Shown here piece after piece: positions 13,930-27,140 of a stretch of DNA of 64,000 nucleotides. Origin of the DNA: Orientallactaga sibirica (Eukaryota > Chordata > Mammalia > Rodentia > Dipodidae); the NCBI GenBank assembly GCA_036365145.1, contig JAEOAD010002279.1:3653001-3717000 (forward strand), in the 5' to 3' direction. Position 1 is the stretch's first letter, and the number at the start of each line of letters is the position of its first letter. The notes under the pieces are model-generated. The model searched no databases, was not told the origin of the DNA, and saw only the letters and a list, made by a program, of their open reading frames with translations. The position numbers were made by a program, and so were the translations under genes.

Positions 13930-14120
13930 CTCGAGACGTGGCTTAGTGGTTAAGGCGCCTGCCTACAAAGCCACAGGACCCAGGTTTGATTCCCCAGGAC
14001 CCACATAAGCCAGATGCACAAAGTGGCGCATGCGTCTGGAGTTCATTTGCCTTGGCTGGAGGCCCGTTCTCTATCTGCCTCTTTCTCTCTCAAATAAAAA
14101 GAAAATAAATAATTTTTTTA
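13930..14120 (+). repeat. S1 SINE
   Basis: Head GAGACGTGGCTTAGTGGTTAAG (first bases diverged), short CT tract, AAATAAAAAG tail, ending at the L1 fragment. Confidence 0.8.
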
Positions 14121-14790
14121 ATTTTAATTTTTTTTATTGACAACTTCCAATTTAATTGTAGACAATATCCCATGGTAATTCCCTCCCTTCCTCCCACTTT
14201 CCCCTTTGATTGTTTTGTTTTGTTTTTTGGTTTTTTTGAGGTAGGGTCTCAGCCTAGCTCAGGCTGACCTGGAATGCACTATGTAGTCTCAGGGTGGCCT
14301 TGAACTCAAAGTAATCCTCCTACCTCTGCCTCCCAAGTGCTGGGATTAAAGGCGTGCACCACCACGCCTGGCCCACTTTCCCCTTTGAAACTCCACTCTC
14401 CATCATATCCCCTCCCTCTCTCAATCAATGTCTCTTTTATTTTGATGTCATCATCTTTTCCTCCTATTATGATGGTCTTGTGTAGGTAGTTTCAGGCACT
14501 GTGAGGTCATGGATATCCAGGCCATTTTATGTCTGGAGGAGTACGTTGTAAGGAGAACTACCCTTCCTTTGGCTCTTACATTCTTTCCGCCCCCTCTTCT
14601 GCAATGGACCCTGAGCCTTGGCAGGTGTGATAGAGATGTTTCAGTGCTGAGCACTCCTCTGTCCCTTCTTCTCAGCACCATGGTGCCTTCTGAGTCATCC
14701 CAAGGTCACCACCATCTGAAAAGAGAAGATTCTCTAACCAAAAGTGAGATCAGCATTAATATATGGGTATAAACATTAAGAGATGTGCTT
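14121..14790 (-). mobile_element. L1 3' end fragment with inserted B1
   Basis: Minus-strand L1 3' UTR: read in reverse it runs through CTTACATTC-complement and purine-rich GGGAGGAAGGGAGGG to TGTCAATAAAAAAAATT at the low-coordinate end. A minus-strand B1 (14210-14371) sits inside, flanked by a perfect 17-bp duplication, CCCACTTTCCCCTTTGA, at 14193-14209 and 14372-14388. No open reading frame remains. A related copy is at 57655-58055. Confidence 0.75.
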
Positions 14791-14814
14791 ATTGGGGGAA
14801 AATATTTTTAAAAA

Positions 14815-15576
14815 GAGAGAGAGATGGCTTAAGCAGTTAAGGCTCTTGCTTACCTGGGAAGCCTAAGGACCCAGGTTCGATTCTCCAGGTCCCACGTAAG
14901 TCAAATACACATGATGGCACATGTGTCTGGAGTTCGTTTGCAGTGGCTGGAGGCCCTGGTGCACACATTCTCCCCATATATATCTGTAATAAATAAATCT
15001 TTTTAAAAAAAAAAAGAGTGAGGGGCTGGAGCGATGGCTTAGCGGTTAAGGCATTTGCCTACAAAGCCAAAGGATCCCGGTTCGACTCTCCCCGCCCCAC
15101 ATAAGACAGATGCACAAGGCGGCACATGCGTCTGGAGTTGGTCTGCAGTGGCTGGAGGCCCTGGCATGCCCGTTCTCTCTCTCTCTCCCTCTTTCTCTCA
15201 AATAAAATAAATAAAAATATATTTTAAAAAAATTAGCCAGGGGCCGGGCGTGGTGGCGCACGCCTTTAATCCCAGCACTTGGGAGGCAGAGGTAGGAGGA
15301 TCGCTGAGAGTTCAAGGCCACCCTGAGACTACATAGTGAATTCCAGGTCAGCCTGAGCCAGAGTGAGACCCTACCTCGCAAAACCAAAAAAAAAAAAAAA
15401 AAAAAAAAAATTAGCCGGGCGTGGTGGCGCACGCCTTTAATCCCAGCACTCGGAAGGCAGAGGTAGGAGGATCGACGAGAGTTCGAGGCCACCCTGAGAC
15501 TACATAGTGAATTCCAGGTCAGCCTGGACCAGAGTGAGACCCTACCTTGCAAAACCAAAAAAAAAAAAAAAAAGAG
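14815..15576 (+). repeat. Two S1 and two B1 SINEs in series
   Basis: S1 about 14815-15012 and 15023-15232, B1 about 15244-15410 and 15413-15576. Both B1s are preceded by AATTAGCC, so the second appears inserted in the tail of the first. They end at the TTC22 promoter. Confidence 0.88.
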
Positions 15577-17202
<1,626 letters not shown>

Positions 17203-18410
17203 CTTCTTGCTCCTTTTGCACGGGTGCCCTTGCCATTCTTTGCCACACAGTCGCCAAATAGCTTTGCATCACTCCTGAGCCTTAGCAGCCCTTGCCTACC
17301 TGCCTACTTGTCTCTCTCTGTCCACAACCAGCGGAGATCCAACCCGGCCTGGGCTGTGTCAGGCTCCCTACATTCACCTCTCCGCAAGTACTTGACCGCA
17401 GCCTCTGCACACCCACCTAATAGGTCTCCTCCACCCACCCATCCATTCTGACCCCACTCCACTGCCTCAGATCTCTAGAAGGCTCCCACCAGCCCAGCCT
17501 CAAGACCGTCCTGCCTGCTCCATGCAGTTACCCTCCTCCTTCCTGCATCCCTGCCCTCCTGCCCCACCGCCCACCCAGCGGCTAATAAAGGTGTTTGCTG
17601 TGCCTGAGAGGCCACATCCTCACCCCTACCCACTGGCTGACAGATGAGTTCTAGGCTTTGAGCGGCATTTGAAGCACTTGATAATCCCATATACGTCCCC
17701 CCCCCACCTGTGCCCGCTTCCATTTAGATTTTTACTACGTTCCACTTCCTGTTTATTCACTGGGGATAGCTCCCTGGGATGCTGTGCAGTCACCTGAATG
17801 GCTCCCTAGAGTTCTTGTGGTCATCTCAGACTTCCTTCCTCTAGGGAGCTCCCACTATGCCTGGCTGGTCACAGTGTCCCTGGGCTCCCCCAGCACTATT
17901 CCAACTGGCCTACAAGCCTGTCACACTAGCTCAGCCTCAAGGGCTATGAGGAAGGGGAACAACGTTATCCATCTGTTTTTCCAAACCCGGTGCCCGGTGC
18001 ATGGTGGTACTCATAAGGCATGAAACGAAATAGACTCCAGAGACACTTGTTATCTGTCCCTGCAGACCAAGGGCCCCACACCCATGGGCGTCAATTGTGA
18101 TTGCCCAGCTCTGTGGACCAGGAATCTAGGCAAGAGTCAGTTCAGTGCCTGGGGCTGTGGGGTCTTCTGAAAGCTTGCCTGACCGGGAACCTGACGCACC
18201 CAGGCCAGTTCATAGGGCTGTGCAGCAGAGCTCCGTTTCCCTCCAGCTGCTAGCCAGCAGCCAGTCACTTTTGCTATAGACTGATCCTTAGACACAAGTC
18301 ATTGGGTCCAGCCTTGACTCCAAGGGAGAAGTCACACACACCAGTAAGTGAGGCTCACTGGGGGCACCCAGGGACTGCCTGCCACTGAGATACGGACTGG
18401 TGGAAGAATA
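17203..18410. other. TTC22 intron 1, long repeat-free segment
   Basis: About 1.2 kb of ordinary sequence. It contains an AATAAAG hexamer near 17584 followed by TGTTTGCTGTG, a possible cryptic intronic poly(A) site, but no exon evidence. Confidence 0.4.
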
Positions 18411-18962
18411 ATGGAGAGATGGCTTAGCGGTTAAGGCGCCTGCCCGCAAAGCCTAACCACCGGGGTTCGATTCCCCAGTATACACCCTTAAAGCTAGATG
18501 CACAAAGTGGTGCATGCATCTAGAGTTTGTTTGCAGTGTCTGGAGGCCCTGGCATGTCTAGTCTCTCTCTTTGTCTGTCTCTGTCAGCTTGTAAACAAAT
18601 AAATTAATTAAAAAAATTTTTTTTTGAGGTAGGGTCTCATTCTAGCCCAGGCTAACCTAGAATTCACTATGTAGTCTCAGGGTGGCCTCGAACTCACAGT
18701 GATCCTCCTACCTCTGCCTCCCGAGTGCTGGGATTAAAGATGTGCCCCACCATGCCCAGTATTTTCTTTTTATAATTAATTATTATTATTATCATTATTA
18801 TTATTATTTTTTTTTTGGTTTTTTGAGGTAGTGTCTCACTTCGGCCCAGGCTGACCTGGAATTAACTCTGTAGTCTCAGGGTGGCCTCGAATTCACGGCA
18901 ATCCTCTTACCTCTGCCTCCCGAGTGCTGAGATTGAAGGTGTGTGCCACCACGCCTGGCTTG
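18411..18962. repeat. S1 (+) then two B1 (-)
   Basis: S1 about 18411-18610, B1 about 18622-18762, (ATT)n about 18778-18812, B1 about 18820-18962. Confidence 0.83.
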
Positions 18963-18996
18963 ATTAATTATTTTTTAATTAAAAAAGAACCAGTAA

Positions 18997-19465
18997 GGCT
19001 GGAGAGATGGCTTAGCAGTTAAGGCGTTTGCCTGTGAAGCCTAAGAACCCACTTTCGACTCTCCAGATCCCACGTGAACCAGACTCACAAAGGTGAGGCA
19101 AGCACAAGGTTACACATGGCCAGAAGGTGGCACAAGCATCTGGAGTCCCACTGCAGTGGCTGAGGCCCTGGAGCACCAATTCTGTCTTTCTGTGTCTTTC
19201 TCTTGCTCTCTCTTAAAAAAAAGAAAAAAAAAAAAAAAAGAAGGGCTGGAGAGATGGCTTAGCAGTTAAGGCGCCTACCTGCTAAGCCGAAGAACGCCTG
19301 TTGAATTCTCCAGGTCCTATGTTTAGCCAGATGCATAAGTGATGCAAGCATGCAATGTTGCGCATGCCCACAAGGGGGTGCACAAGTCTGGGTTTGTTCA
19401 CAGCAGCTGAGAAGCCGCTTGCTATTCTCTCTTCCTCTCGCGCTCTCTCTCTCTCTTTCTGTCTC
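18997..19465 (+). repeat. S3 and S2 SINEs
   Basis: S3 about 18997-19240 with GTGAGGCAAGCACAAGG. S2 about 19242-19465, whose short CT tail passes into the purine tract. Confidence 0.83.
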
Positions 19466-19467
19466 TA

Positions 19468-19652
19468 AAAAGGAGAGGAGGGGAGGGGAGGGGAGGAGAG
19501 GAGAGGAGAGGAGAGGGGAGGGGAGGGGAGGGGAAGGGAAGGGGGAGGAGGAGGGGAGGGGAAAGCAGAGGGGAGGGAGGGAGGGGGGGGGGGAGGGGAG
19601 GGAGGGGGGGGAGAGGAGAGGAGAGGAGAGGAAAAGAAAAGAAAGAAGGAAA
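19468..19652 (+). repeat. G-rich purine tract, (GGGGA)n/(GGAGA)n
   Basis: About 185 bases of G and A only, apart from one C near 19566, with many GGGG runs separated by single A, and a run of nine G near 19585. Confidence 0.95.
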
Positions 19653-19923
19653 GGAAAAAAATAGGGCAACAATGAAGATGTTGGCAGTGAGAGCCAGCAG
19701 GCTGCCATCTGAGCATTCAATTCTGTTACTACTTTACTGTGCCTCATCTCTGGCTTCTGTGTTTGCTTCCCAAACACTTATCACTCGTAATCTTGGCGTC
19801 AGGCTACTGTGATTATCCTGCCAAATGATGGAGTGATTTGGGGATGTCTCTGGTTGCTGAATTTCTGTACATTTATTTGAGCGCCTACTGTGTGCCAAGC
19901 CTTGTCTTTAAGAAGTTCCTGCT
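19653..19923. other. Intron segment without recognised features
   Basis: Short unique spacer between the purine tract and the next SINE. Nothing recognised. Confidence 0.4.
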
Positions 19924-20308
19924 GGGCTGGAGAGATGGCTTAGTGGTTAACGCGCCTGCCTGCTAAGCCTAAGAACGCTGGTTCCAATCTCCAGCGGTTC
20001 CAATCTCCAGGTCCCAAGTTTAGCCAGATGCAAAGTGACGCAAGGGCGCAATGCCGCACTTGACCACAAGGGGGCGCATGCATCTGGATTTCGTTCACAG
20101 CAGCTGAGAGACTGCTGGCGCGCCCGTCTCTGTCTTCCTCTCCCTCTCTGTCTCTCTCTCTCTCTCTGTGTCTCTCTCCAAAAATAAATAAAATAATTTT
20201 AAAAAAAGAAGTTCCTGCTATTGAGCTGGAGGGATGGCTTAGCAGTTAAGGCACTTGACTGCAAAGCCAAAGGACACAGGTTGGATTCCCCAGGACTCAC
20301 GTAAGCCA
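19924..20308 (+). repeat. S2 SINE with target duplication, and S1 fragment
   Basis: S2 about 19924-20205 lies between copies of AAGAAGTTCCTGCT (about 19910-19923 and 20206-20219). A 3'-truncated S1 follows at about 20223-20308 and stops at GTAAGCCAG without a tail. Confidence 0.85.
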
Positions 20309-20660
20309 GTGCTGGGATTCAGCCTTTTAAGGGAGTCGTCTCTAAGAGAGATAAGGTCTTGCTACTTATGTTATGTGGATGACTCACCCATGATCCTGGT
20401 TGCTAGTTAGAGGCAAGGAGAAGGCAGTGGATTAGAGTCATGAATCAGAGTTTTATCTGGTCCTGCTGTCCCACAACGGGCTGCGACTACATCTCCTTGT
20501 AAAGGCATGGCATCTATGATCTGACAAGGAGGCAGCCTCAAGCTTTGTAGGGAAGAGCGCGTGACTGCCCTGAAAAGCTGCAGATGGGGGCTCCAAAATC
20601 AGTTCCCACCTTCCTCTCAGTTTCTCTTAGTTCATTGGACCCCAGCAATTCTTTTTTGTT
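20309..20660. other. Intron segment without recognised features
   Basis: Unique sequence. No exon-like frame with splice sites recognised. Confidence 0.4.
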
Positions 20661-20663
20661 CTT

Positions 20664-21298
20664 TTTAAAAATATATTTTATTTATTTATTTGAGAGAGAG
20701 AGAGATACAGAAATAGGCAGGGAGAGAGAGAATGGGCGCATCAGGGCCTCCAGCCACTGCAAACGAACTCCAGTTGCGTGCACCCCTTGTGCATCTGGTT
20801 TACGTGGGTCCTGGGGAGTCAAACCTGGGTCCTTTGGCTTTGCAGGCAAGTGCCTTAACTACTAAACCGTCTCTCCAGCCCCCTTTTCCCTTTTTTTTCC
20901 CTTTCTTTCTTTTTTTGGTTTTGCAAGGTAGGGTCTCACTCTGGTCCAGGCTGACCTGGAATTAACTATGTAGTCTCAGGGTGGCCTCGAACTCTTGGTG
21001 ATCCTCCTACCTCTGCCTCCCAAGTGCTGGGATTAAAGGCGTGTGCCACCACGCCCGGCTCTTTTCCCTTTTTTTTTTTACAGAGAGAGACACAGGGGGA
21101 GAGAGAATTGATGGGCCAGGACCTCTGCAATCAAACTCCAGTTTCTTTTATCCCCACTCCCTGCCAGTAGGACTGGGGTTACAGACCTGTGTGACCACAC
21201 CCAGATTTTTACATGGGTGCTGAAGAATCCAACGCAGTCCCTCTCAAGCTTTTATACTTATGTGGAAGTGCTCTAACCACTAAGCCATCTCCTTAGCC
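20664..21298 (-). repeat. S1, B1 and a chimeric SINE, minus strand
   Basis: S1 about 20664-20882, B1 about 20910-21060, then about 21075-21298 a composite: SINE tail and middle (GAATTGATGGGCCAGGACC) at one end, AAGCCATCTCCTTAGCCCC head at the other, and an older repeat (GACTGGGGTTACAGACC) between them. Confidence 0.75.
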
Positions 21299-21314
21299 CC
21301 AGTTTGGGTTTTTT

Positions 21315-21555
21315 TTTTTTGTTTATTTATTTATTTACTTATTTATTTGAGAACGACAGGCAGAGAAAGAGGCAGATAGATAGAGAGAGAACGGACACAC
21401 CAGGGCCTCTAGCTACTGCAAATGAACTCCAGATGCATGAGCCACTTTGTGCATCTGGTTTATGTGGGTCCTGGGGAATCAAGCCTTGAACCAGGGTCCT
21501 TGGGCTTCACAAGCAAGTACTTAACTGCTAAGCCATCTCTCCAGCCCAGCCCCAG

Positions 21556-21644
<89 letters not shown>

Positions 21645-21948
21645 TTTAGTTTTAGTTATTTATTTACTAGAGACAGAGAGAGGGAGAGAAGAGAAAGAGC
21701 GAGAGAGAAAATGGGCGCACCAGGGCTTCCAACCACTGCAAAGGAACTCCAGACACATGTGCCACCATGTGCATCTGGCTTACTTAGGACCTGGAGAATT
21801 GAACCCGGGTCCTTAGACTTTGCAGGTGTGTGCCCTAACCAGTAAGCCATCTCTCCAGCCCCTTGTTTTGTTTTTGTTTTTGTTTTTAAAGAGATAGAGA
21901 AAGAGAATTGGTGCACCAGGGCCTCAGCCACTGCAGTCGCACTCCAGA
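21315..21948 (-). repeat. S1, (CT)n(TA)n, S1 and S3 fragment
   Basis: S1 about 21315-21547, pure (CT)n 21561-21592 running directly into (TA)n 21593-21640, S1 about 21648-21862, truncated S3 about 21880-21948. Confidence 0.85.
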
Positions 21949-22884
21949 CTCCCCTTTGGGACAGTGGTATAGAAAAATGACTCCTTACAAAGCACAGATG
22001 GCTCTTGCTGCTTCAGGACAGACATAAGACCTACAGGGACTGCCCTCTATCAGCTCAGTGTGAATTCTGTGGGAAAGCCATGCAAGGAACACAAGACAGG
22101 GGCAAATTCACTTTCAAGGCATGCCACCCAAACCCCAAACTCCCTTCACCCGGTCCCATTTACCGCTTCCCACCCACAAGCTTCGCAGGTAAGCGGGGCC
22201 GCTTGTCACATCCAGAGAGATGAGCGAGCCAGAGAGACCTTTCCTGGATTCCTGGGGAGAGGGACTAGGACCTGGGTGGAACTCAGGACTCAAATGCTGT
22301 CACCCTGCACACCACACCCGACAAGGCATACACACAAGAACATCAACACCTAAGGGCCAGGGAGGACCTTTCCCCGGCTTGTCCCATGCCTTTGACCCAC
22401 AAAGCAAGGAGCCACCTTCAGGTACTGGGTGGGCTGGGTGTGGTTTGGGTCGGGACACTGGACATACCAGTCGCACAGGAAAGATGGATTCCCAGGCAGA
22501 CCTGCCACTTTGCCACTGTTCTGCAGTGTCAGCCTTAACCAAGGCCAGCGGTGAAGAATGGACAAGGAGGCCCTTCCCCCTTGGGGTGTGGGGCTGGGCT
22601 GTTTCCTCATGAGAAGCTGGTGTTACTCTGTTCCAAGTGCTCTGTTGACCCAGGAGGAGTTGCTTATGATTTCAGTGTTCTCCCAGAGAACATTAGTCAG
22701 CTCTCGGGGACCCACTCAGGAATGCAAAGTGTGGTCATGGGGCAGAGTTCACCCTACGAGGCAAATACAGTTGCTGAGAACCAGCCGATGCATAGGGATT
22801 TAGAAACCAAGGACTCAGGAAAAGATTTTGAAATCCTGACAATCTCCAAGCCCCCAACATTCCTTCTCTTTAAAAGGGACTACA
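21949..22884. other. TTC22 intron 1, repeat-free segment
   Basis: About 930 bp of unique, moderately GC-rich sequence. No conserved exon was recognised. One of the longer SINE-free stretches of the intron. Confidence 0.4.
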
Positions 22885-23047
22885 GGGCTGGAGGGATGGC
22901 TTAGCGGTTAAGGCGTTTTTCTGCAAAGCCAAAGGACCCAGGTTCGATTCCCCCAGGACCCACATAAGCCAGACACACAAGCTGATGCATGCGCAAGGTG
23001 GCACACGTGTCTGGAGTTTGATTATAGTGGCCTGGTGTGGCAATTCT

Positions 23048-23091
<44 letters not shown>

Positions 23092-23620
23092 TGCTTTCTC
23101 ACTTTCACTCTCATGGTAAAAAAAAAAAAAAAAAAAAAAAAAAGCCAGTCTGTTGGGCTTGTCTCAAAAAAATAAGAAAGAAAGAAAAAGAAAAAAAGAA
23201 AAAAAAAAGAAAAAGAAAAAGAGGTGCGGGCATGGTGATGTACGCCTTTAATCCCAGCACTCGGGAGGCAGAGGTAGGTGGATCACCGTGAGTTCAAGGC
23301 CACCCTGAGTCCATATAGTGAATTCCAGGTCAGCCTGGACTACAGTGAGACCCTACCTTGAAAAACAAAACAAACAGGGCTGGAGAGATGGCTTAGCAGT
23401 TAAGGCATCTGCCTGCAAAGCCAAAGGACCCAGGTTCGATTCCCCAGGACCCACGTAAAGCCAGATGCACAAGGGGCACCTGTGTCTGGAGTTTGTTTGC
23501 AGTGGCTAAAGGCCCTGGTGTGCCCATTCTCTCTCTTTCTCTCTCTCTCTCTCTCCCTCTTTCTCTCTGTCAAATAAATAAATAAATATAAAAAAATTAA
23601 AAAAAAAAAAAAAAAAAAAA
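22885..23620 (+). repeat. S1, A-rich tract, B1, S1
   Basis: S1 about 22885-23116, poly(A) 23117-23143 and an A/G-rich run to about 23221, B1 about 23225-23378, S1 about 23377-23620. Confidence 0.85.
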
Positions 23621-23708
23621 GAGAGAGAGAGAGACAGTGAGCAGTGTCCTCATTCCTGTCCAGGCTTTCACACTGGTTAGGTGGCTTTGAGAACACCATC
23701 TTGCCTCT

Positions 23709-23843
<135 letters not shown>

Positions 23844-24265
23844 TTGAGAGAGAGAAACAGAGAGACAGGAAGAGGCAGAGACAGAGAGGAAGAGGCAGAG
23901 AGAGAGAATGGACATGCCAGGGTCATTTCAGCCATTGTGAACGAACTCCAGACGTGTGCACCCCCTTGTGGGCAAGCTCAGCATTGCGCCCTTGTGTCAC
24001 TTTTTGCATCTGGCTAAATGTAGGACCTGGAGATTTGAACGGGCCTTCTTAGACTTGGCAGGCAGGCGCCTTCACTGCTAAACCATCTGTCCAGCCCCCC
24101 CTTGTTTGTTTTGTTTTGTCTTTCAAGGTAGGGTCTCTCTCTAGCTCAGGCTGACCTGGAATTCAGTATGTTGTCTCAGGGTAGCCTGGAACTCATGGTG
24201 ATCCTCCTGAGCACTGGGCCTCCTGAGCACTGGGAAGAAAGGCGTGTGCCACCACACCCGGCTTG
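23844..24265 (-). repeat. S2 and B1, minus strand
   Basis: S2 about 23844-24098 with the S2 signature in complement (GCATTGCGCCCTTGTGTCAC). B1 about 24120-24265 with a short internal duplication (GAGCACTGGG twice). Confidence 0.83.
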
Positions 24266-24368
24266 CCTCAGTGTTCTAAGAGGGTAAAGTCCCTCACTTT
24301 ATATTCTGTGCAGAGCATTCTAAGGATCTAATAAAATCATGTAAAGTGCTTTATGAACTGTGAACACT

Positions 24369-25117
24369 GGGCTGGAGAATTGCTCAGTGGTTAGAAGAGC
24401 TTGTTTGCAAGGCCTGATAGCTAGGGTTCGATTCCCCAGCACCCACAGAAAGCCAGATACACAAAGTGGTGCCTGCTTCTGGAGTTTGCTTGAAGTGGCA
24501 AGAGACCCTGGGGTGCCCATTTCCTCTCTGCCCATCTCTCTCAACTTGCAAATAAATAATTTTTTTAAAGTGGTGAACAGAGCTGGGCGTGGTGGCGCAT
24601 GCCATTAATCCCAGCACTTGGGCGGCAGAGGTAGGAGGATCACCATGAGCTCAAGGCCACCCTGAGACTAAGTAGTGAATTCCAGGTCAGCCTGAGCTAA
24701 AGTGAGACCCTACCTTGGAAAACCCAAAAAAAAAAAAAAAAAAAGTGGTGAACAGAGCTGAAGAGATGGCTTAGTGGTTAAGGTGCTTGCCTGCGAAGCC
24801 TAAGGACCCATGTTCAACTCTCCAGATCCCACATGAGCCAGGTGCACAAGGTGAGGTAAGTGCAAAGGTCGCACATGCCCACTAGGTGGCGCATGTGTCT
24901 GGAGTTCGATTGTAGTGGCTCACCCTGGCAGGTCATTTCTCTCTCTCTCTCATTAAAAAAAAAAATGGTGAGCCAGGCATAGTGGCGCATGCCCTTTATC
25001 CCAGCATTTGTGAGACAGAGGTAGGAGGATCGCCAAGAGTTCAAGGCTACCCTGAGACTACATAGTGAATCCCAGATCAGTCTGTGCCAAAGTGAGACCC
25101 TACCGAAAAAAAAAAAA
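24369..25117 (+). repeat. Stack of four SINEs in one target site
   Basis: Diverged S1-like 24369-24567, B1 24582-24741, S3 24755-24960, B1 24968-25117. The spacers are near copies of one sequence (GTGGTGAACAGAGCTG, GTGGTGAACAGAGCTG, ATGGTGAGCCAGG, ATGGTGAACACTG). TGAACACT occurs before the first (about 24360-24367) and after the last (about 25122-25129). Confidence 0.8.
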
Positions 25118-25980
25118 ATGGTGAACACTGTACAAACTTTAGCTCTTATATATTGTGAAATATCTTGTACTTGAAGTTACAAACATCCAGCTGGGAGCAC
25201 CAGTTCAAGCGGGCAAGTTTCTGTAGGTTCCTGTGTTTTCACAATCTCTAAATGATAAAAATCATGACCAGGCCCAGTGCTGTGTAAACCCCACTGGCTC
25301 TGTCTCCCTCTGATCAGCAGTTAGTCCCAGGGTGAATGACTTCACTGTAGGCACATGCTGGGCCTCATTTCACTCCTAAGAATCCACCCAGGATGGGTCT
25401 CCTTAGACACCAGTCTTGCTTGAAGCCTGGGCTCTGGTGCCCCCTTCTCAAGGCTACAGATCCCCGCTATTGATGATGACTGAAGAATAAAGCGTGCACA
25501 CCAGACAGTCCCAGGAACCCCTCCTCCCCACCACCCACCACCCCTGAGCCTCTTTCTCCCAGGCTACCTCAGCCCCTACCCAACCTCTGCCAGCCAGGAC
25601 CCCTGGAGCTGTGCACTTTGCAGTCTGCAGCAGGAGAGACACAGCAGTCCCTCCCTCCCTCCCTCCCTTTGAGGGGCAGCCACAAGCCTGTTTAATTTAA
25701 TTTAACTGCACAGTGGCTCATCAGGTTGCCCCTGGTAACAAGCAAGACTTTTAAAGAGACAGCACACTTGCATGCTGGAGTTGTACAGCAGAGTGAACTG
25801 CCTCGGGCAGCTTCCTCCAGCAGATGAGAGCCCTTCACTTTCGCTCAGGCCTCGGCTCCATCTGCTTGCCCTTTCGCTCCACTCCATCTCCGCTGATCCT
25901 CACCTGCAACCCACAAGCCATCTGGTCAGCTAGCTATCACTTTTTGGGTTTGGGGTGTTTTCTTTTTTGAAACATTTATT
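25118..25980. other. TTC22 intron 1, repeat-free segment
   Basis: About 860 bp without SINEs, including a short (CCCT)n run near 25650-25670. No exon recognised. Confidence 0.4.
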
Positions 25981-25984
25981 GTAT

Positions 25985-26500
25985 TCATTTCTTTGGTTTT
26001 TCGGGGTAGGGTCTCACTCTAGCTCAGGCTGACCTGAAATTCACTATGTAGTCTCAGGGTGCCCTGGAACTCACAGCGATCCTCCTACCTCTGCCTCCCG
26101 AGTGCTGGGATTAAAGGCGTGCGCCACCACACTCAGCTATTTTATTTATGTATGTATTTATTTGAGAGAGAGAACGAGAATGGGTGCGCCAGGAACTCCA
26201 GCCACTGCAAACAAACTCCAGACACATACGCCACCTTGTGCATCTGGCTTACATGGGCACTGGGAAATTGAACCTGGGTCCCTTTGGCTTTGCAGACAAG
26301 TGCCTTAACCGCTAAGCCATCTCTCCAGCCCAGCTAGCTACTTGTTTGTTTGTTTGTTTTTCAAGGCAGAGTCTCACTGTAGTCCAGGCTGACCTGGAAT
26401 TCACTATGTGGTCTCAGGGTGGCCTCAAGCTCACAGCGATCCTCCTACCTCTGCCTCCCGAGTGCTGGGATGAAAGGCATGGGCCACCAAGCCCACACAC
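25985..26500 (-). repeat. B1, S1, B1, minus strand
   Basis: B1 about 25985-26137, S1 about 26138-26332, B1 about 26345-26500. Confidence 0.86.
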
Positions 26501-26589
26501 GGCTGGACATGTTATATGATGTCTTTGGACTTGAATATAAAACAAGAGAGTATGCAGCAATGAAAGTCCAGCAAAATAGCCCACTAGTC

Positions 26590-26695
26590 AGGAATGCTAG
26601 TACACGTAATCTCAGCACTGCAGAGGCTGGGGCAAGAAGATCATAAGTTTGAAGTCAACCTAGGTTACATAGCAAGTTCCAAAATAGCCTGGGGT
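26590..26695 (+). repeat. Old B1-like fragment
   Basis: AATGCTAGTACACGTAATCT then CTCAGCACTGCAGAGGCTGG and GGTTACATAGCAAG: a recognisable but strongly diverged B1. Confidence 0.5.
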
Positions 26696-26967
26696 ACCTG
26701 GTGAGGCTGCTTGTGGTCGCATGGCCCCATTTCTCTGCTTATGCTGAGCCCTCCCCCTGGATGTCCCGGGTCCCCACCCCACCCCACCTTCTCAAGTGCT
26801 ACTGCCTACTGAAGAGCTCAAGACGGAGACTCTGAATCCTCAGCCCCTGGCCAGACATGATCTGTCACCCTGCTGTGTTTAGTCCATACCACTCTTGTAG
26901 CCTTGATCAGACTTTTAGCACCCAGTGCGATGAAGGATACATGAGCGTTGGAGGGAAATAAATATTA

Positions 26968-27125
26968 ATTTTTTTTTTTTTGGTTTTGCAAGGTAGGGTC
27001 TAACTCTGGTCCAGGCTGACCTGGAATTAACTATGTAGTCTCAGGGTGGCCTCGAACTCTCGGCCATCCTCCAACCTCTGCCTCCCGAGGGCTGGGATTA
27101 AAGGCGTGCACCACCACGCCTGGCT
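26968..27125 (-). repeat. B1 SINE with 15-bp target duplication
   Basis: Flanked by GGGAAATAAATATTA at 26953-26967 and 27126-27140, perfect copies, so a fairly recent insertion. Confidence 0.88.
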
Positions 27126-27140
27126 GGGAAATAAATATTA

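Noticed and set aside
17584..17600. AATAAA followed by a GT-rich stretch in TTC22 intron 1, a possible premature poly(A) site or terminal exon
   Set aside because: No continuing reading frame or acceptor with family similarity. Single hexamers are common by chance.
19465..19716. Proline/serine-rich open frame on the minus strand
   Set aside because: It is the translation of the GA/CT low-complexity tract.
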